From Amoeboaphelidium protococcarum (Eukaryota > Aphelidiomycota > Aphelidea), in NCBI GenBank assembly GCA_023515745.1, contig JALECJ010000257.1, positions 1,056,687 through 1,120,686 of the forward strand: a stretch of 64,000 bases of DNA, written 5' to 3'. The position numbers and the translations under genes are program-made. Of this stretch, positions 12,043-27,194 are shown one piece after another; positions within the stretch are counted from its first letter, which is position 1; the number at the start of each line of letters is the position of its first letter. Below the pieces are notes generated by a model, which saw only the letters and a program-made list of their open reading frames with translations, was not told where the DNA came from and ran no database searches.

Positions 12043-14946
12043 ATGAATTCCTATGTATAGCTTGTATCTGCACCATCCGCGATCAAGACCAAGACTGGAT
12101 TGAGTAGTGGAAATTAGGCAATTAGCGTTGGACCAGAGATGCATGCCTCGCTTCTGATACATACATAATAGGCGAGATACGTTATCAACGCTCCGGAGGG
12201 ACTGCAACGTCTACTTACCCAGTATAAAATCAAGTTATCGACTCAAAAGTACAGAGCCACTATATTGACGCGTGTAAATTGGTCATAGACATTTGGCGGT
12301 ATGCCTGGAATGATTTTGACTTATGGAGATTAGTATACTAAAGCACTAAATGAGACGAGAGATTAGAGTGCTATGACTGGCCAGGCGAAGTTTGCTAGAA
12401 ATCTGATGGAACTGTAAAAGATGCGTCATACTATTGTAGCTCCTCCTTTAGTCACTAAGGCTATCACATCTATGCGCTCCTTCTTATTGCGATCAGATTA
12501 TCCTCTTTAGACGTTTGAATATGGTCGCGATCGGATGATATGTGGTGTAGACGCTTCTGGTAGCAGTAGCAGTAGTGATACTTGGTCTGATGGGAATATC
12601 ACTGTTCATAGAATCGCTCTGTGGTCGTCATAGTATGATAGTGCAGATCATGAGAGTTAACTAATGTATGATAGCGCCGCATATAAAATTGATCTTAAAC
12701 GAGACCGCAAGATGTTGGCTACAATGTTTAAAACTCCTAAAAGTAAGAGCCAAAGTAATGGTTCAGATAGCGATCAGACTTCAGATTCAGATTCTGATGG
12801 AAGTACCAACAGCAGTAGATAGAAGCGACGTCGGTCATAATCACCTGTGAATAGAATTAGGAGATTATCTGCAGATTCGGATTAGAGCTCTGTAGTTCCA
12901 CCCAGATCAGAGTCGTCAATACTTTTAATTTAGATGCCTGCGAAATAGCCAAAGTTTAAGGCGGATGTTGCCAAATAGTTAGGTGTCTCCGGTCCTTAAA
13001 TACGGTAGCTTTTAACTGATGGCCAGGTGACCTTGAATTGTGGACGTGTTGTGACTAAAGATTAGGTGCTAGAACCATAAGCACCCGCTGCTGCGTTTAT
13101 GGTGATTGATATCCCGTCCACCCACTATCTGCCATCTCTCCTATAATAGCAGAAGCTTTTTGTGGAAAAAGTCAATAATCATGACGGATCTTTCACTGTA
13201 TAAAGCGTATTTCACATCCTTGGTGGTGAGAGTATGTTAGATGGTGAAGATTTACGAATCGCCAATGATCCGTCATACAAATAGTTCATTAAGGACGTTT
13301 TTAATGATCGTGTCTAGCATATTTACGTTGGCAAGTCGTATGGTCCATAATATAACGCGTTCCAGTCATCGCAGCTCCAACTTATGAAGCTGAACCGTTT
13401 AGACTCTAGTATTTATCCTATTCAAAATGGAGATTCTGATTAAAATTCGAACAGTTTATAGCTTGGTGACAATGAACATCTGGGATTGCCATTGCTCAAA
13501 GTAGATGTAAGCGGTTCCTCCACTTATGATAATCCAGAAAGCTACCGCTCTGTTGTTGATCAGTCTGAGAGCATCAGCTGCTTGAAGTCAATGCCAACTG
13601 AACATAAAGTTTAGTCCTATTTCGATCGGCGAAGCGAATTGACTGCTTTAGTCTCTCAATGCAACACAGACTCTGATGTGACATTGCAATAACATCAGTA
13701 GCAGCAGTTAAAGCAATAGCTATAACAGAGCATGTAGTTGAAGAAGTGCGTTGCATTTACTGGAACGGGTTCTATGCTTCCATCAAAGTATAGGAATGTC
13801 AGCGGAATAGTGGTGTTCACAGGTGATGATGAAGCGATGATGTTGGATTGCGGAGAGGGTACTTATGGCTAACTGTTGCGCCTAATGGGTGCAGATAGTC
13901 TTGCTGATTTTCTAACTAGAAAGCTGAGATTGCTGTTCATCAGTCATATGCATGCTGACCACTAAATGGGAATCATTCGTCTTTTATAAGAATACAATGC
14001 ATTACGCTCATCGATAAATTCCATCGAGCTACGAGTGCACCATCCTCTGCATATAGTCGGTCCATCAATGTTATTGTAATTCCTTAAACTGTACAGCAAG
14101 GCTGATAAATCGCTGGTAATGGATGGCAATAGCATCAAATTTATCGATGCATAGATGCTCTTAGAAGATCGCGACGCAACATCGGATCCCAACTTGATGT
14201 CTTTATATAAAAATTTTGACATTAGCGCCATCAGGGCAAGTATCGCTGATCATTGTCCCGAGGCGTATGGTATCTGTGTGGACACTAATACTTTACTTGA
14301 TGCTGATGATGACTCTGTTACTACCGCTGAGTAGAAGAAATTGGTTAGTATTGTGTACTCTGGTGATAGCCGTCCATGCTCTCATTTGGTTGAAAGGTCT
14401 TTTGCCCCTTCATCATCTGAAGTTTAATTTTAATCTGTAGCTGCGTGTAATGATGGTGTTACTGAACAATAAGGTCCAGTTGGTAATGCACGCTCTGATT
14501 AAAGCACTTCCAAGTCTCAAGAAAAGCGGCATAAGATCCTTATTCATGAATGCACTTTTGAAGATGATATGTAGAGGGAGGCTGAATTTAGGAAGCATTC
14601 TACTCGGGGTGAAGCTTTATAAATGGCCCAGTAGATGAAGGCCAGTGAACTCTTGTTGACGCATTATAGTTAGCGGTATCCAAAATTTTCTCCTGGAATC
14701 AGCCCAGATGTCGCTGTTGATAACGAGATTTCTGGCGATTCAATACCTGTTGGTAATGCATTTGATTTAATGGTTGTCCCGTTTGGACAAGTCCATAAAC
14801 TGGCGCGTCATGTCCCAGCTTTGACTGCAATGTTTCCTATTGAAGATGACAATGACCTGGATGCTATTGATGATGATCTTATTTCTGGTGAAGTTTAAAC
14901 TCCATCTACTAAAGATCATGATGATGATAAAGAAGCGAAATCATGA
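12043..14946 (+). CDS. TRZ1: Long-form tRNase Z (ELAC2/Trz1) tRNA 3' endonuclease
   Basis: This is one 967-aa frame without introns. The N-terminal pseudo-beta-lactamase half has YVINAPEGLQRLL and the ILTRVNWSQTFGGMPGMIL block. A Ser/Asp-rich linker follows. The C-terminal catalytic half has GTGSMLPSKYRNVSG and the metal-binding motif HMHADH at residues 635-640. It continues with VYSGDSRPCSHL near 770, then HECTFEDDM and the downstream RGEA...LLLTHYS with its metal-ligand His. The enzyme cuts the 3' trailer from pre-tRNAs. The upstream frame continues conserved N-terminal sequence to the ATG at 12043, which fixes the start. Over 40 TAA/TAG codons read as Gln. Confidence 0.95.
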
Positions 14947-15100
14947 ACAAAGGAAGTAGCTGAAAATAATTCCAATTTTTATCACATATCATCGCATAAT
15001 CTCAATGTTTCGCACTCTCTGTAGCAACTGGCACACATACACACATATACTAGCTATCAATAAGATCCATCAGCCAATGATGTACAAATCGAGTGCCAGA

Positions 15101-17666
<2,566 letters not shown>

Positions 17667-18193
17667 GATGTTAATAAGTATTTACAGTAGATGTAGTTTA
17701 TTATAATCGACTCTCTAAAGACGGGTGGGTAATAATAAGGACAGAAAGGGAAACAGAAAGAGAAAGAGAGAGAGAAACGAAACGATGATGAGAGCGCGGA
17801 ACGATTAATGAACGACGACTCAAAGCGGAAAGCACTGCGAGAAAGAGAGATCGGGATGAAACGAATGTGATGGAACAACGTCAAGTCTTCAAGTTTTCAG
17901 TGCCGACACACTGACTATCATGAAGGGACACTGGAAAGAAAGAAAGGGAGATTGACGCGTACTTCTGTACAAGAGTTTTCATCGGCAGGCAACCATCATG
18001 ACCGATCAAAAAAGGGAAAAGACGCGTTTAAGTAAACGTCAGCTGACAATATTCGCTATGTCACGACAAAACAGTATTGGATCAAAGAGATAAAAAGCCT
18101 TGCATTCGATAGAAAAACTATATTCAGATTACAAAGAAGTTCATTTTACTCCACGCAGTTAACCACTCAAATATCTAATCAATCGATAGCCGT
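17667..18193. promoter_or_regulatory. CDC48 upstream region with two ACGCGT sites
   Basis: About 530 bases lie between the CDC48 start and the end of the adaptin gene. Two palindromic ACGCGT hexamers occur at 17955-17960 and 18022-18027, about 290 and 360 bases upstream of the CDC48 ATG. Near the gene is a purine-rich stretch (17735-17860). In fungi ACGCGT is the MCB box bound by MBF, but that role is not shown here. Confidence 0.4.
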
Positions 18194-20632
18194 TCAGTTC
18201 ATCCAGTTTTACGATTGAGAACTGAAATCAAACTAACCATTTCCACTGTTGTTGCTATTATTATTACTGTTGGTATTCGTCTTCACCGGTGATTTGGTAG
18301 GCGACAACTGTAAAGATGACTGCTGCTACTTCTACGGCTACTGTTGTCCCCACTACAGCTGAGATTGGACATTCAAACTTGAAAACTGGTCTGCAAATTA
18401 AGAGTAGTTATTCTGGGGTTGCTACTAATACTGCTACTACTGCTGCTATGGCTAGTATTGCTTTTACATACCCGAGCCCATATTCAAATCTCCCAAAAGA
18501 TCCAATAACTCATTACCACTAGGTTTGACAGCAGGCTGACTGGAATTCTGGGACGCCGTTGGAGATACCATAGTTGGAAATGAAGATTAGCTGTACGGAG
18601 AGGACGGCTGCTATTACTGAATCGATCCAAATAAATCTTGAGTGATACCGCTCTTATTGCCACTATTACTGGCAGGTGCCGGAGCCGGAGTACCAAAATC
18701 TAAATCAAGCAAATCACCAACTCCAGTCTACACCATGTCCTCACCCTTCTCCTCGTCAGCTTCCTCCTTATCAGCAGCCTAGATCACAGATGTCTCCGTC
18801 TTGTACTTGCTCAAGAAAGTATGCGGCGGCTTTTGATAAACAGAAGCAACGGTGCTTAGTAACTTTAGCAAATCATTTAACATTGCCGGCGGCACCGACG
18901 TGGATTCAAATGCAATAGGCGGCTTCTCACTCATAACCACCGCTTTACACAATCTTGGATCAGCTGCAAGTAGACGCCAGTAAATGTAAGCCTTGTCACG
19001 CAGATCCGCGCTATCACTGGAAGTAGTAGCCATTTGAAGCAGTTACTATACCAACTGTTGAGCCTGTGCAGGCCGATGACAAAACAACTTTACGGTTGCA
19101 GTAAGTAGCTGGGTCTACACCAAGGGAACCTCCAACTTCCACGACTCACAAAAGAACTAAATCAACTCCTGAGCATTCTAAATCTTACCAGCATTCTCGC
19201 CAATGATCCAAATCATACTAGCCTTGGCCTCTGGCTCATCAAGATTCTCCAAATTCTCGCATAGCACAGGAATTACATTCTCGAACTTATTTGGATACTT
19301 TCTGAATATATCCTTAATCACAATGACAGCCTCTTGAACCACATAGTTAACCTTGATCTTGATCAGATCCACAAGAGCATTAACACAACGCTCGGCCGCA
19401 GTATCGATTTTAATAGCACAACTCCCAATAGCCTGGATGCTGGTACGCACAAAATCAACATCCACCTCTTTCGCATACTCCTTCAGCTCTCCCAACACTG
19501 CATCAACATTGTGTGGACCTACTAACCTAATGATAACCTTCAGCTTCTCCAATTTCACATACGGCGTATCATTATATTTGCAGAAGAAGACTGAAATGTT
19601 CTCAGACAACACTTCAGGATAGCGCTGAACAATCAGGTCAATGTTCTTTAGAATGACATACTAAATCTCTGGTGGGTTACTCAATAGCGTTACCAGTGGA
19701 GGCGACAGCTTCTTAGTTAGACTTCTTATAACATCGTCCTTCTTTATGAATTACATATAATTAATCATCAACTTGACAGCATTGAGTACAACTGAGGAAT
19801 TTACATGCTGCAGACGAGGCAAAACCCGTTCCACAACCTGCTCTGCTTCCTGAGAAGACTGCGGAACATACATACACAGAGCTTCCATGATATATATCTG
19901 ACCCCACTCTGTACATTCATTCAGAGCGGTAAGTAGCTTATTCAGCAGAGAGGCATTGATCTACAAGACGTCATGTCTAGATCCATCAGCATTCTGAGAT
20001 GATGTCTGATGAATCTCAACGATAGCCGCCACAGCATTAGCAATAACAGTAGGATTCTGATCAGCCAACATATCCTGCAAAATTTAAATAAATCCATTCT
20101 CTTGGGCGACAGAAGGAGATAAATCATACAGCTTCACCACACAGAGAGCAGCAGTTTTACGAACATATGGATGATCGTCTTTCAAGGCCTTCTTCAACGG
20201 TTCGCACATGTAATCCAACATCTTCTACACCTTAAGACAGCCCATGGTACGGATAGCCATAGCCCTGATCAGCGGATTAATATCATCGCAATCCTTGACA
20301 AAAGTATTAATTGCTAGAATAACAAGCTCCGGCTAACTCTTGGCATAGTTGATCAAATACAAGTAGACCAACTTCTTCAACTCCAGGTCATCAGTCTACA
20401 TATTCTTCACCACATCAGCAAACAGCATACTGACATCTTTCCCAATGGTCATACTCGCAATAACCTTCTTCACCGCATCCTTACGTATGTACTTGGTGTC
20501 CCCATTCAGTTCATTCTTCAACTCATAAATCTCACCTCTCTTATTCACAGGAGTGTTGAAGAACTTGGCATTGTTCGGCTTGCCCTGTATCATATCAACA
20601 ACCTGCTACATCTACTTTATCGTATTATCCAT
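18194..20632 (-). CDS. Beta-adaptin of an AP-1/AP-2 clathrin adaptor, earless
   Basis: The 812-aa frame is a textbook beta-adaptin trunk over residues 1-600 (for example [48 protein letters not shown] and [16 protein letters not shown]). The hinge contains a clathrin box LLDLD at about residue 640 and a second ELLDLLGDL near 690. The remainder is Gln/Ser/Asn-rich and ends at TGA. No beta-appendage (ear) domain is present, as in yeast Apl2, whereas animal beta1/beta2 have one. It is part of the coat for Golgi/endosome or plasma-membrane vesicles. AP-1 versus AP-2 cannot be decided by eye. Confidence 0.95.
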
Positions 20633-21263
20633 ATTAATTGAATTTTCTTCGCTTACTAGCTCTAATAACTACTGAATTATTGCAATCAAACTAAACAATT
20701 GAAGGGAAGAAGAAACCCGCGGCGTCGAGCAGAGAAAGCTTAAAAGTTTCGTGAAAGAAACGAAAGAAGAAACGATCAAGAACGGCTTTGTTTCAGTTTA
20801 GCCTGCAGGTTGTTTCATTCTGATTATGGTATCTCCGTTTGGACCAACTGAACAAAATCCAGTAGACACGCGTATGTTTCAGCGGGGCTTACTGGTAATA
20901 ACAGGAGAATTCAATTTATTAATTTGCAGAGTTATTCAATATGACAATTAAGTTCTAAGTGACTTTAATTCTTGACTTTGTGAAATTGATATGATCTGAC
21001 CAACACAAGAATTGGTTAAAAAACTATAGAATGGGACAGATGTGATATGTTTATACTGTACATACATTGAAATGATTGAGAGCTTACACTGCATTACTTT
21101 ATACGATTTCTGAAACGGTCTTGATTTGAAACCGTTAAGGTTGTCGGCGAAGCAAGACGCGCTCGAGTCTAATAGTCACATTGATCAACTCTCTATTCCC
21201 TGATGAAGTTCTATTACTGATTCTATAATTTCATATCTACTAAATTGTTTAAAATCTTTTACT
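20633..21263. other. Intergenic region between divergent adaptin and F-box-like genes
   Basis: About 630 bases hold the promoters of two head-to-head genes. One ACGCGT site lies at 20868-20873, about 240 bases upstream of the adaptin ATG. No gene or RNA structure was recognised. Confidence 0.4.
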
Positions 21264-22954
21264 ATGCTGCTCAATCTCTTGCATACTGTACCTGAGGAAT
21301 CTATTGCACGCTATCTGAGACCTGAAGATCTGTTCTAGTTATCAAAGACGTCTCATGAGTTCTAGAATTTTGTGCAGACTCGCCGGGCATTTGTCAAGTA
21401 ATGTTATCATTCTTACTATGGCCCGGCAATGACTGCTTTTAAGATCAAGAGTCACTAGTTTCTGGGACTAAATTCAGAAGAGGACTATGCATGGTTCATG
21501 TTGCCTTCCATTATGAGTCGCTCAGAGCTGGAGGTGTATATCAAGGAGAACTCATTTTAACGATCGGATTATCTGGCTTGGTTCACGGCTTTCAGTGCGT
21601 GTATTGAAAAGGCACTCGAAGATAAAAATAGTCTTATAGAACCGACCGGCTGTGACTTCGACAATACTCTTCTGGTTTAGTTTATAGTATCATATCTAAA
21701 GTCTAAACAAGATGGTCATGAGTTTGATTGCGCTCCGTTCCAAAGATATGGTTATCTATTTGACAAATTGCCTGATTTATTTTATGCAGATCTATATAGA
21801 TTGTAACGCAATTAAACAGAGAGTGGTTATCGTGCTTATGGAACGGTTAAAAAGCGTAAATATAATTTTAGCCGTCTTGAACTGTTAGATGCTGTCAAGA
21901 TGTTTGAGTAAGAGTTCAATTTTACGATCTCCGAGAAAGGGAAGGAACATTATCTCGAGGTCTTTGGGGAAATCCCAGATTATTATGACCCTCCTGTGGA
22001 GATGGAAGAGTATTGGAATGAATTGTATGGATAATGCGGTGCATTGCGACTGATTGGTCATTAAACAGATGAGGAGTATGCGAAAGAGGTTGTCCAATGC
22101 GTTAACTAAATACTTGTTTATGGTAATCTCACGGGGATCGTATTTGAAATTTTAGTTACTAACTTGGCAGCCATTCTCAGTCTTGCAAACTTTTTATGGC
22201 ATTTGAATCAGATGATAATGATAAAAAATTCCAGTCTAAAGTATTTAATAAAAAGCGGTCCCTTAATGTTCCGGATGCGTGGAACTACAATGGCATGAAT
22301 TTGAAGGAGGGATTGGAAGCTGAAATCTTGTTGAATACAAGTATTGCTAGCGAAATTGAATTGGCAGGCTTCGATAGCGTTGAAGAGGCCGTTAAGCATT
22401 TTTTACATGATGACCAATCTAAGAAAGATGAATTAGATGAAGATAACAATGATTAGGAGATGGATGATACTGACGAAGGGAAGGATGATGAAGCATAGGT
22501 AGAGGACGAACATTCTTAAAAAGGCTTAGAAAATTTTCGCTTATCTTTGGCTGTCGCGTTTCTGGGGTTCTTCAAGTAGTTTGACTCTAAGGACAATATG
22601 ATTTATGAAATGCTACAGAACGCGCTGCATCAGGGATAGAAGAAGCGCGCAGCATCTATAGTCTACAACATGGCCTTGCATAAAAAATGCACTTTGGATA
22701 ATGATTTGAAATTCTATCCAATTGTATAGTTGGCGCAATGTTGTAGCAAATGCAAATCCACTGCATGGGATGTGTTTGTGTATTTTATCTAGAAAGGCAG
22801 ATGGGACCTTTTGAATTGCATCCATTAAATTTATGGTCAATTCTCAAAGTAGGATGCTGAATAGCTTGTAATGAAGATTTTTCACAATTCCAAGTCGAAG
22901 AATATTACTGAAAGACAACGCGCGGTAATAAAGAAGAATTTGTTAGTTCAATGA
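21264..22954 (+). CDS. F-box-like protein of unknown function (probable intron)
   Basis: The frame starts at the ATG at 21264 and opens with a likely F-box: VPEESIARYLRPEDLFQLSK, with the usual Leu-Pro, then DL..LS pattern. The middle is rich in aromatic residues and resembles no domain I know. The reading frame changes near 22.1 kb; an intron at 22076-22155 (donor GTATGC, acceptor TTTTAG, 80 nt) joins both parts into 536 aa. Another acceptor at 22170 would also work. The C-terminal half has an acidic stretch (DQEMDDTDEGKDDEAQVEDE) and a helical tail. It could be a substrate adaptor of an SCF ubiquitin ligase; no leucine-rich or WD repeats are visible. Confidence 0.5.
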
Positions 22955-23560
22955 TCAGTTAAAAGGGAGTGATATATCTTGAGCAATAACTGTGTTGACA
23001 CGCGTTTCAAACATGCAGTCGCTCTTCTCATTGAACATGGCTGAAACAGGTGTAAAAATACTTGTTTTATCTCATGTACACTTCACTCTCTTACGTTATA
23101 CATAAAAGTTTGATGACAGCAAATGCTGAAAGTGTTTATGAAATTTTGTTTAATAAAAGTATCTGTCAAGTTATGTCAATGTGTGGCAGTAATCACGCGT
23201 AATTTCTTAGAGGTTTTCACCCTGAATGTTTTCAACCTACTTTCTGTCTATATAAAATTATATGATACACTTTTATTGACTACACACTGTGATTCTGTTT
23301 CACACTTACTCTTAATCTCTCTTACTTAATCTCCTGTTTCTTAAGCTTCGTGCCTCTAAATCTCCATCTGTTTCATCATCAGTTCCGAAACGAGCGATCG
23401 CTCTCATCAAAAATTTTGAAATGACGCGAGTTCCATATTTCTCTCCTTCTCTTACTTACCTTTATCACTCAAGAATTACACATTGTTGGAATTTGTTATA
23501 CTAGCTTATCTTTTCAATAATCGGTTTATTTAGTACTGTTCTATATCAGCTCTTCTCTCA
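22955..23560. promoter_or_regulatory. Upstream region of pol eta with ACGCG motifs
   Basis: This gene-less stretch of about 600 bases contains ACGCGT at 23000-23005 and 23195-23200, and ACGCGA at 23424-23429, which is 132 bases before the pol eta start. These resemble G1/S control boxes (MCB). A T/C-rich tract precedes the start. Confidence 0.4.
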
Positions 23561-25894
23561 ATGACAAATTAAGCGAGTGATCCTAGGGTGGTCATTCATT
23601 GTGATCTGGACGCCTTTTATGCACAGGTAGAGCATGTTAGAACTGGGATCTCAAGAGACTTACCTCTGGCCGTCTAATAATGGCAAGGTTTAATTGCTGT
23701 GAATTATAAGGCTAGAGATTTTGGTATAAATCGGCATATGCGCATTCAGGAGGCCAAAGAGAAATGTCCCGACTTGTAGCTTGTCCATGTGGCCACGTTC
23801 AAGAAGGGAGAGTCTGTGTATCGATATCGTGACTAGTACTCAGTGGGTAATGATGCGGGCAGTACTATTGAGCAGGTGGATCCCTTCAAGTATAAAGTTA
23901 GTCTTGATTAGTATAGAAGAGAGAGCAAGAAGATTTTGTAGTTGATCAATTCAGAATTTGATAAAGTTGAAAAAGCTTCCATTGACGAAGTTTTTATTGA
24001 TGCTTCAAACTCTACGCTCTTCAGTGATATCACTGCTCTTGAGGATGAAAGAGAGAATGATGGTGGTTATCATGAAATTACCACTGATATGATGTATGAG
24101 CATCTATAATCACTCATCCATAGGTACAATATCCGGTTAATAAATGAATGTGGTTTACGATAATTCGATATTGAATATCTTCAAAAGTATGTGTCTGAAG
24201 CTATAAGAGCTGCGTTGTTAAAGCAGTTGATCTGGGACAAGTTGTAATACACTATCAGTATTGGCGTAAGTGGGAACAAGTTATTGAGTAAGCTGTGTTC
24301 TTCTTTGAATAAGCCAGATTGTGTCAGCTTATTTATCCCTCCTCAGTCTTCATTGTTGGGTATAGATGGTGCTAATTTCGAAGATTTAGACACGTTCTTG
24401 GGTGATATTGGAATATCAAAAGTTCGTAATTTGGGTGGTAAAGTTGCAAATGTCCTTTAGACGAGAGATATTCTAACGCTTGGCTAGTTGAAGGAAAAGT
24501 CTAGTGATGAGATTCGTAATATGCTCGCTGCAGCTATTCCGGAAAAGCAGTTGGAATACCTACTTGGAGTTCTAAAAGGTCAATGTAATGATGAAGTTAA
24601 TCCGCGAATGGGAAATAAGTCCTTCCTCAGTGCCAAGAGTCTCACTCGCAGTCCGTATACAACTATTGTGGACTTGCAGCAGTGGCTTGTAGTTCTGTGT
24701 GGTGAGCTGACATACCGTTGCCTGGATGAGTATGAGCTGACTTGTAGATGGCCCAAGACTTTCACACTCACCGTCTCGTACTCTGAGAAGGATCTCTCTG
24801 ATCATCCAATATAGCAATGGAAGTAGTAGTCGGGTGGCTCCAATGACTCTTTGAAAGCGGATGATAATGAAGAAGATGATCTGGACGAAGCTGGTGGTGA
24901 TATGGAAATGGCTGTTGAGAGAAAGGCGTTCAATGTGAACAGTAGAGACTATAATAAGCACTTCACTGCTCCTCATCCAAAGGAAATTGAACGCAAATTG
25001 TATCCAATGATCTCCAGTGCTCTTGTGAGTGAATTCCAAGGATCAGCGTAAAAGTTTCGTTTTCTATGGATTGGATTGAAAGCTATCAATTTCTCTCATA
25101 TGCCCAAGACTGGAATAGACTCATTCTTTGGTAAAACTCCCAATTAGACACCTGCAAAGCCTAATGTGTATGGTGGAGTTTTGAACACACCACTCGAATA
25201 GAAGAGGTAGTAGTCGTCTTACATGTAATAGTAGACACCTATCATGAATGCTGATACACCAGATGGTGCGTATCAAGATTTTGCCTTATGTGAAGATACT
25301 TCAAATACACCTGGAATGACTGCTGGTGTCAATATGGCGGCTATGAAAGAGAATATTGGTTCTTCGGTATCTTTCAATGATGGTACTGAAGAAGGAAATG
25401 GAGATGATAATGAATTTGAATTTGATCTTACAGCTGACAATTATGCAGAATATAGTGAAGCTGATTTGATCAAACTTGGAGCTGAGAGCGCCAGATCATT
25501 AAATAATGGTGGCAGTGATGATGTTATCGTGGTGTGGGAAGAGAATGATCGTGAAGGTGAATCTAATCCTAATATAAAGTTTCATGATAGTCGTTACAAA
25601 ACTAATAGTGCCGATTTAGAAGAAGAAGATGTAGATAATGATGTTAGATTACCAACGCATAAATGTGAAGAGTGCGGTGATGTTTTGGTGTTGATTGACG
25701 ATAAGGTGTTGGAGGAGCACAAAGATTTTCATGTGGCCCAAAGTTTTTAAGAGATGGAGAAATAGTCTAGGTGCAAATCATTATAACAAATGCATGATTA
25801 GAAAGTTGGTAGTCGCAAGAATTTGAAGGCGTCAATATTACTTCCTCAGAAGGCGCTGTCATCAAGTGCATCCAAGAAGCAGAGAAGATTTTGA
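23561..25894 (+). CDS. RAD30: DNA polymerase eta (Rad30), translesion synthesis
   Basis: The 777-aa single-exon frame is a Y-family polymerase. It has HCDLDAFYAQVE at the first catalytic Asp, NYKARDFGI in the fingers, and KASIDEVFID with the paired carboxylates D142/E143. ISIGVSGNKLLSKL follows in the thumb region. A C2H2-type UBZ finger (CEECGD...EEHKDFH) sits at about 702-727, as in Rad30/pol eta. A PIP-like peptide TGIDSFF is at 517-523, consistent with recruitment by PCNA, whose gene is also in this window. The enzyme bypasses UV dimers. The region between the palm and the PIP motif is long and acidic. Confidence 0.95.
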
Positions 25895-25996
25895 ATTTAC
25901 ATTTGTATACATAATTCCATCATAGGCATTGATATCTTTTAGAAACGACCCCTTACTATCTCTCCCGCAACTCTGCACCAGGTAGACAGACGCTCT

Positions 25997-26905
25997 TCAA
26001 TTCAATGTCCTTCTAGGAGCTGGCTTCTTGTTGCGTTTAGTCTTCACCACGCCATTGACAATCTTAATCTCACGTGGTTTGTTGTGCAATTTCAAGTAGA
26101 GACCGCAAGCATTACATACCAGAGTACTGTCATACGGATGACGGCGCCAGGCAGGAGTTTTCGTGGAGCCACATAGTGTGCAGACTTTTCCATTGATAGG
26201 ATTTACCTTTTGATTATTATTAGTGCTTCCACCGAATATATGCTATTAATCGCGCTTGGGTATCAGAGTCGGACTGCTTTAACTCGTCCCGGTTGAGGCT
26301 TGCGGATTTTCATATATGAACTTGGTTGTCCTAAACCTCTTACCATGATCAAATAAGCCATCACTTTCTTGAACACTGTTTCTTAGTTATACAGGATCGC
26401 GGTATAGATTAGAGTTATCCGCGGCAGGTAGCAAAGTCGGATCTCCAATTAGATATCCCAACGACGCGTTCAACTCATATGATGACAATGATCTGTGCAA
26501 ATGACTTTGAGAGTTTTAAGAGCCATACAAATTGTAATCATCATCCCAGAGATTGCCCGGTTAGTGATAAGGATTATTGGATTGAAGATTGTGTAGATCA
26601 TTGGGACGATCGACTTGAAGATCATCGGGTTGAAACAATTATTAAGCAGAAGCATTGTGTAGATTGTTGAAACTGATATTAAAATCAATATCTATACTAC
26701 TTTCGGACTGAGATGTACCAGGCTATATTGTATTATCTAGTTTACCCAAATACTAGTCAGCTTCGGCAGCAGGACTAGAATCAACATCATCAGCGTGGGA
26801 GTTGTGACGATCAGGTGCAAGTAGGATTTCCTTAAGGAGTAGATCAACCTTATCTTCCATTGAGGAACTACTACCAGATGAAGGCAGATGAAACCCAGTT
26901 GACAT
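25997..26905 (-). CDS. Single-finger GATA transcription factor
   Basis: This 302-aa frame ends in a GATA zinc finger, CTLCGSTKTPAWRRHPYDST...CNACGLYLKLHNKPREI, with the first Cys at residue 242. The spacing CX2C-X18-CX2C and the KLHNKPRE tail match fungal class IV-type fingers. A basic stretch (KTKRNKKPAPRR) follows and can serve as a nuclear signal and DNA contact. The first 240 residues are disordered, Asn/Gln/Asp-rich and probably transactivating. It should bind GATA sites in nucleus; its targets are unknown. Confidence 0.92.
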
Positions 26906-27194
26906 TGTCGCAAAGATAAATTTATTCTAAAGTATCTACTGACGGAGTACAATGAGAGAGTTCAAGACAAGAATATTGCAACCAGTATGGAATCTTTGTA
27001 TGGTAACTGGCATATTCGGCAATTTGCGCGTTTCATTTTTAACATTTGTAATTGAACCGGTTTATGGCGGCGAGGCTTTCCAACGACAATCTGGTAATGT
27101 AACGACTAAACACGATACATCGAAAACGTGTTTACAGGGTTAAGATTACAGACAAATAGGGTCAAAATGCCTTTTTATTATATATATATTATTC

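Noticed and set aside
22123-22155. Intron of 33 nt in the F-box-like gene (GTAATC...TTTTAG)
   Set aside because: This splice keeps the first frame, which soon ends at TGA; only the 80-nt intron from 22076 connects to the well-formed downstream frame.
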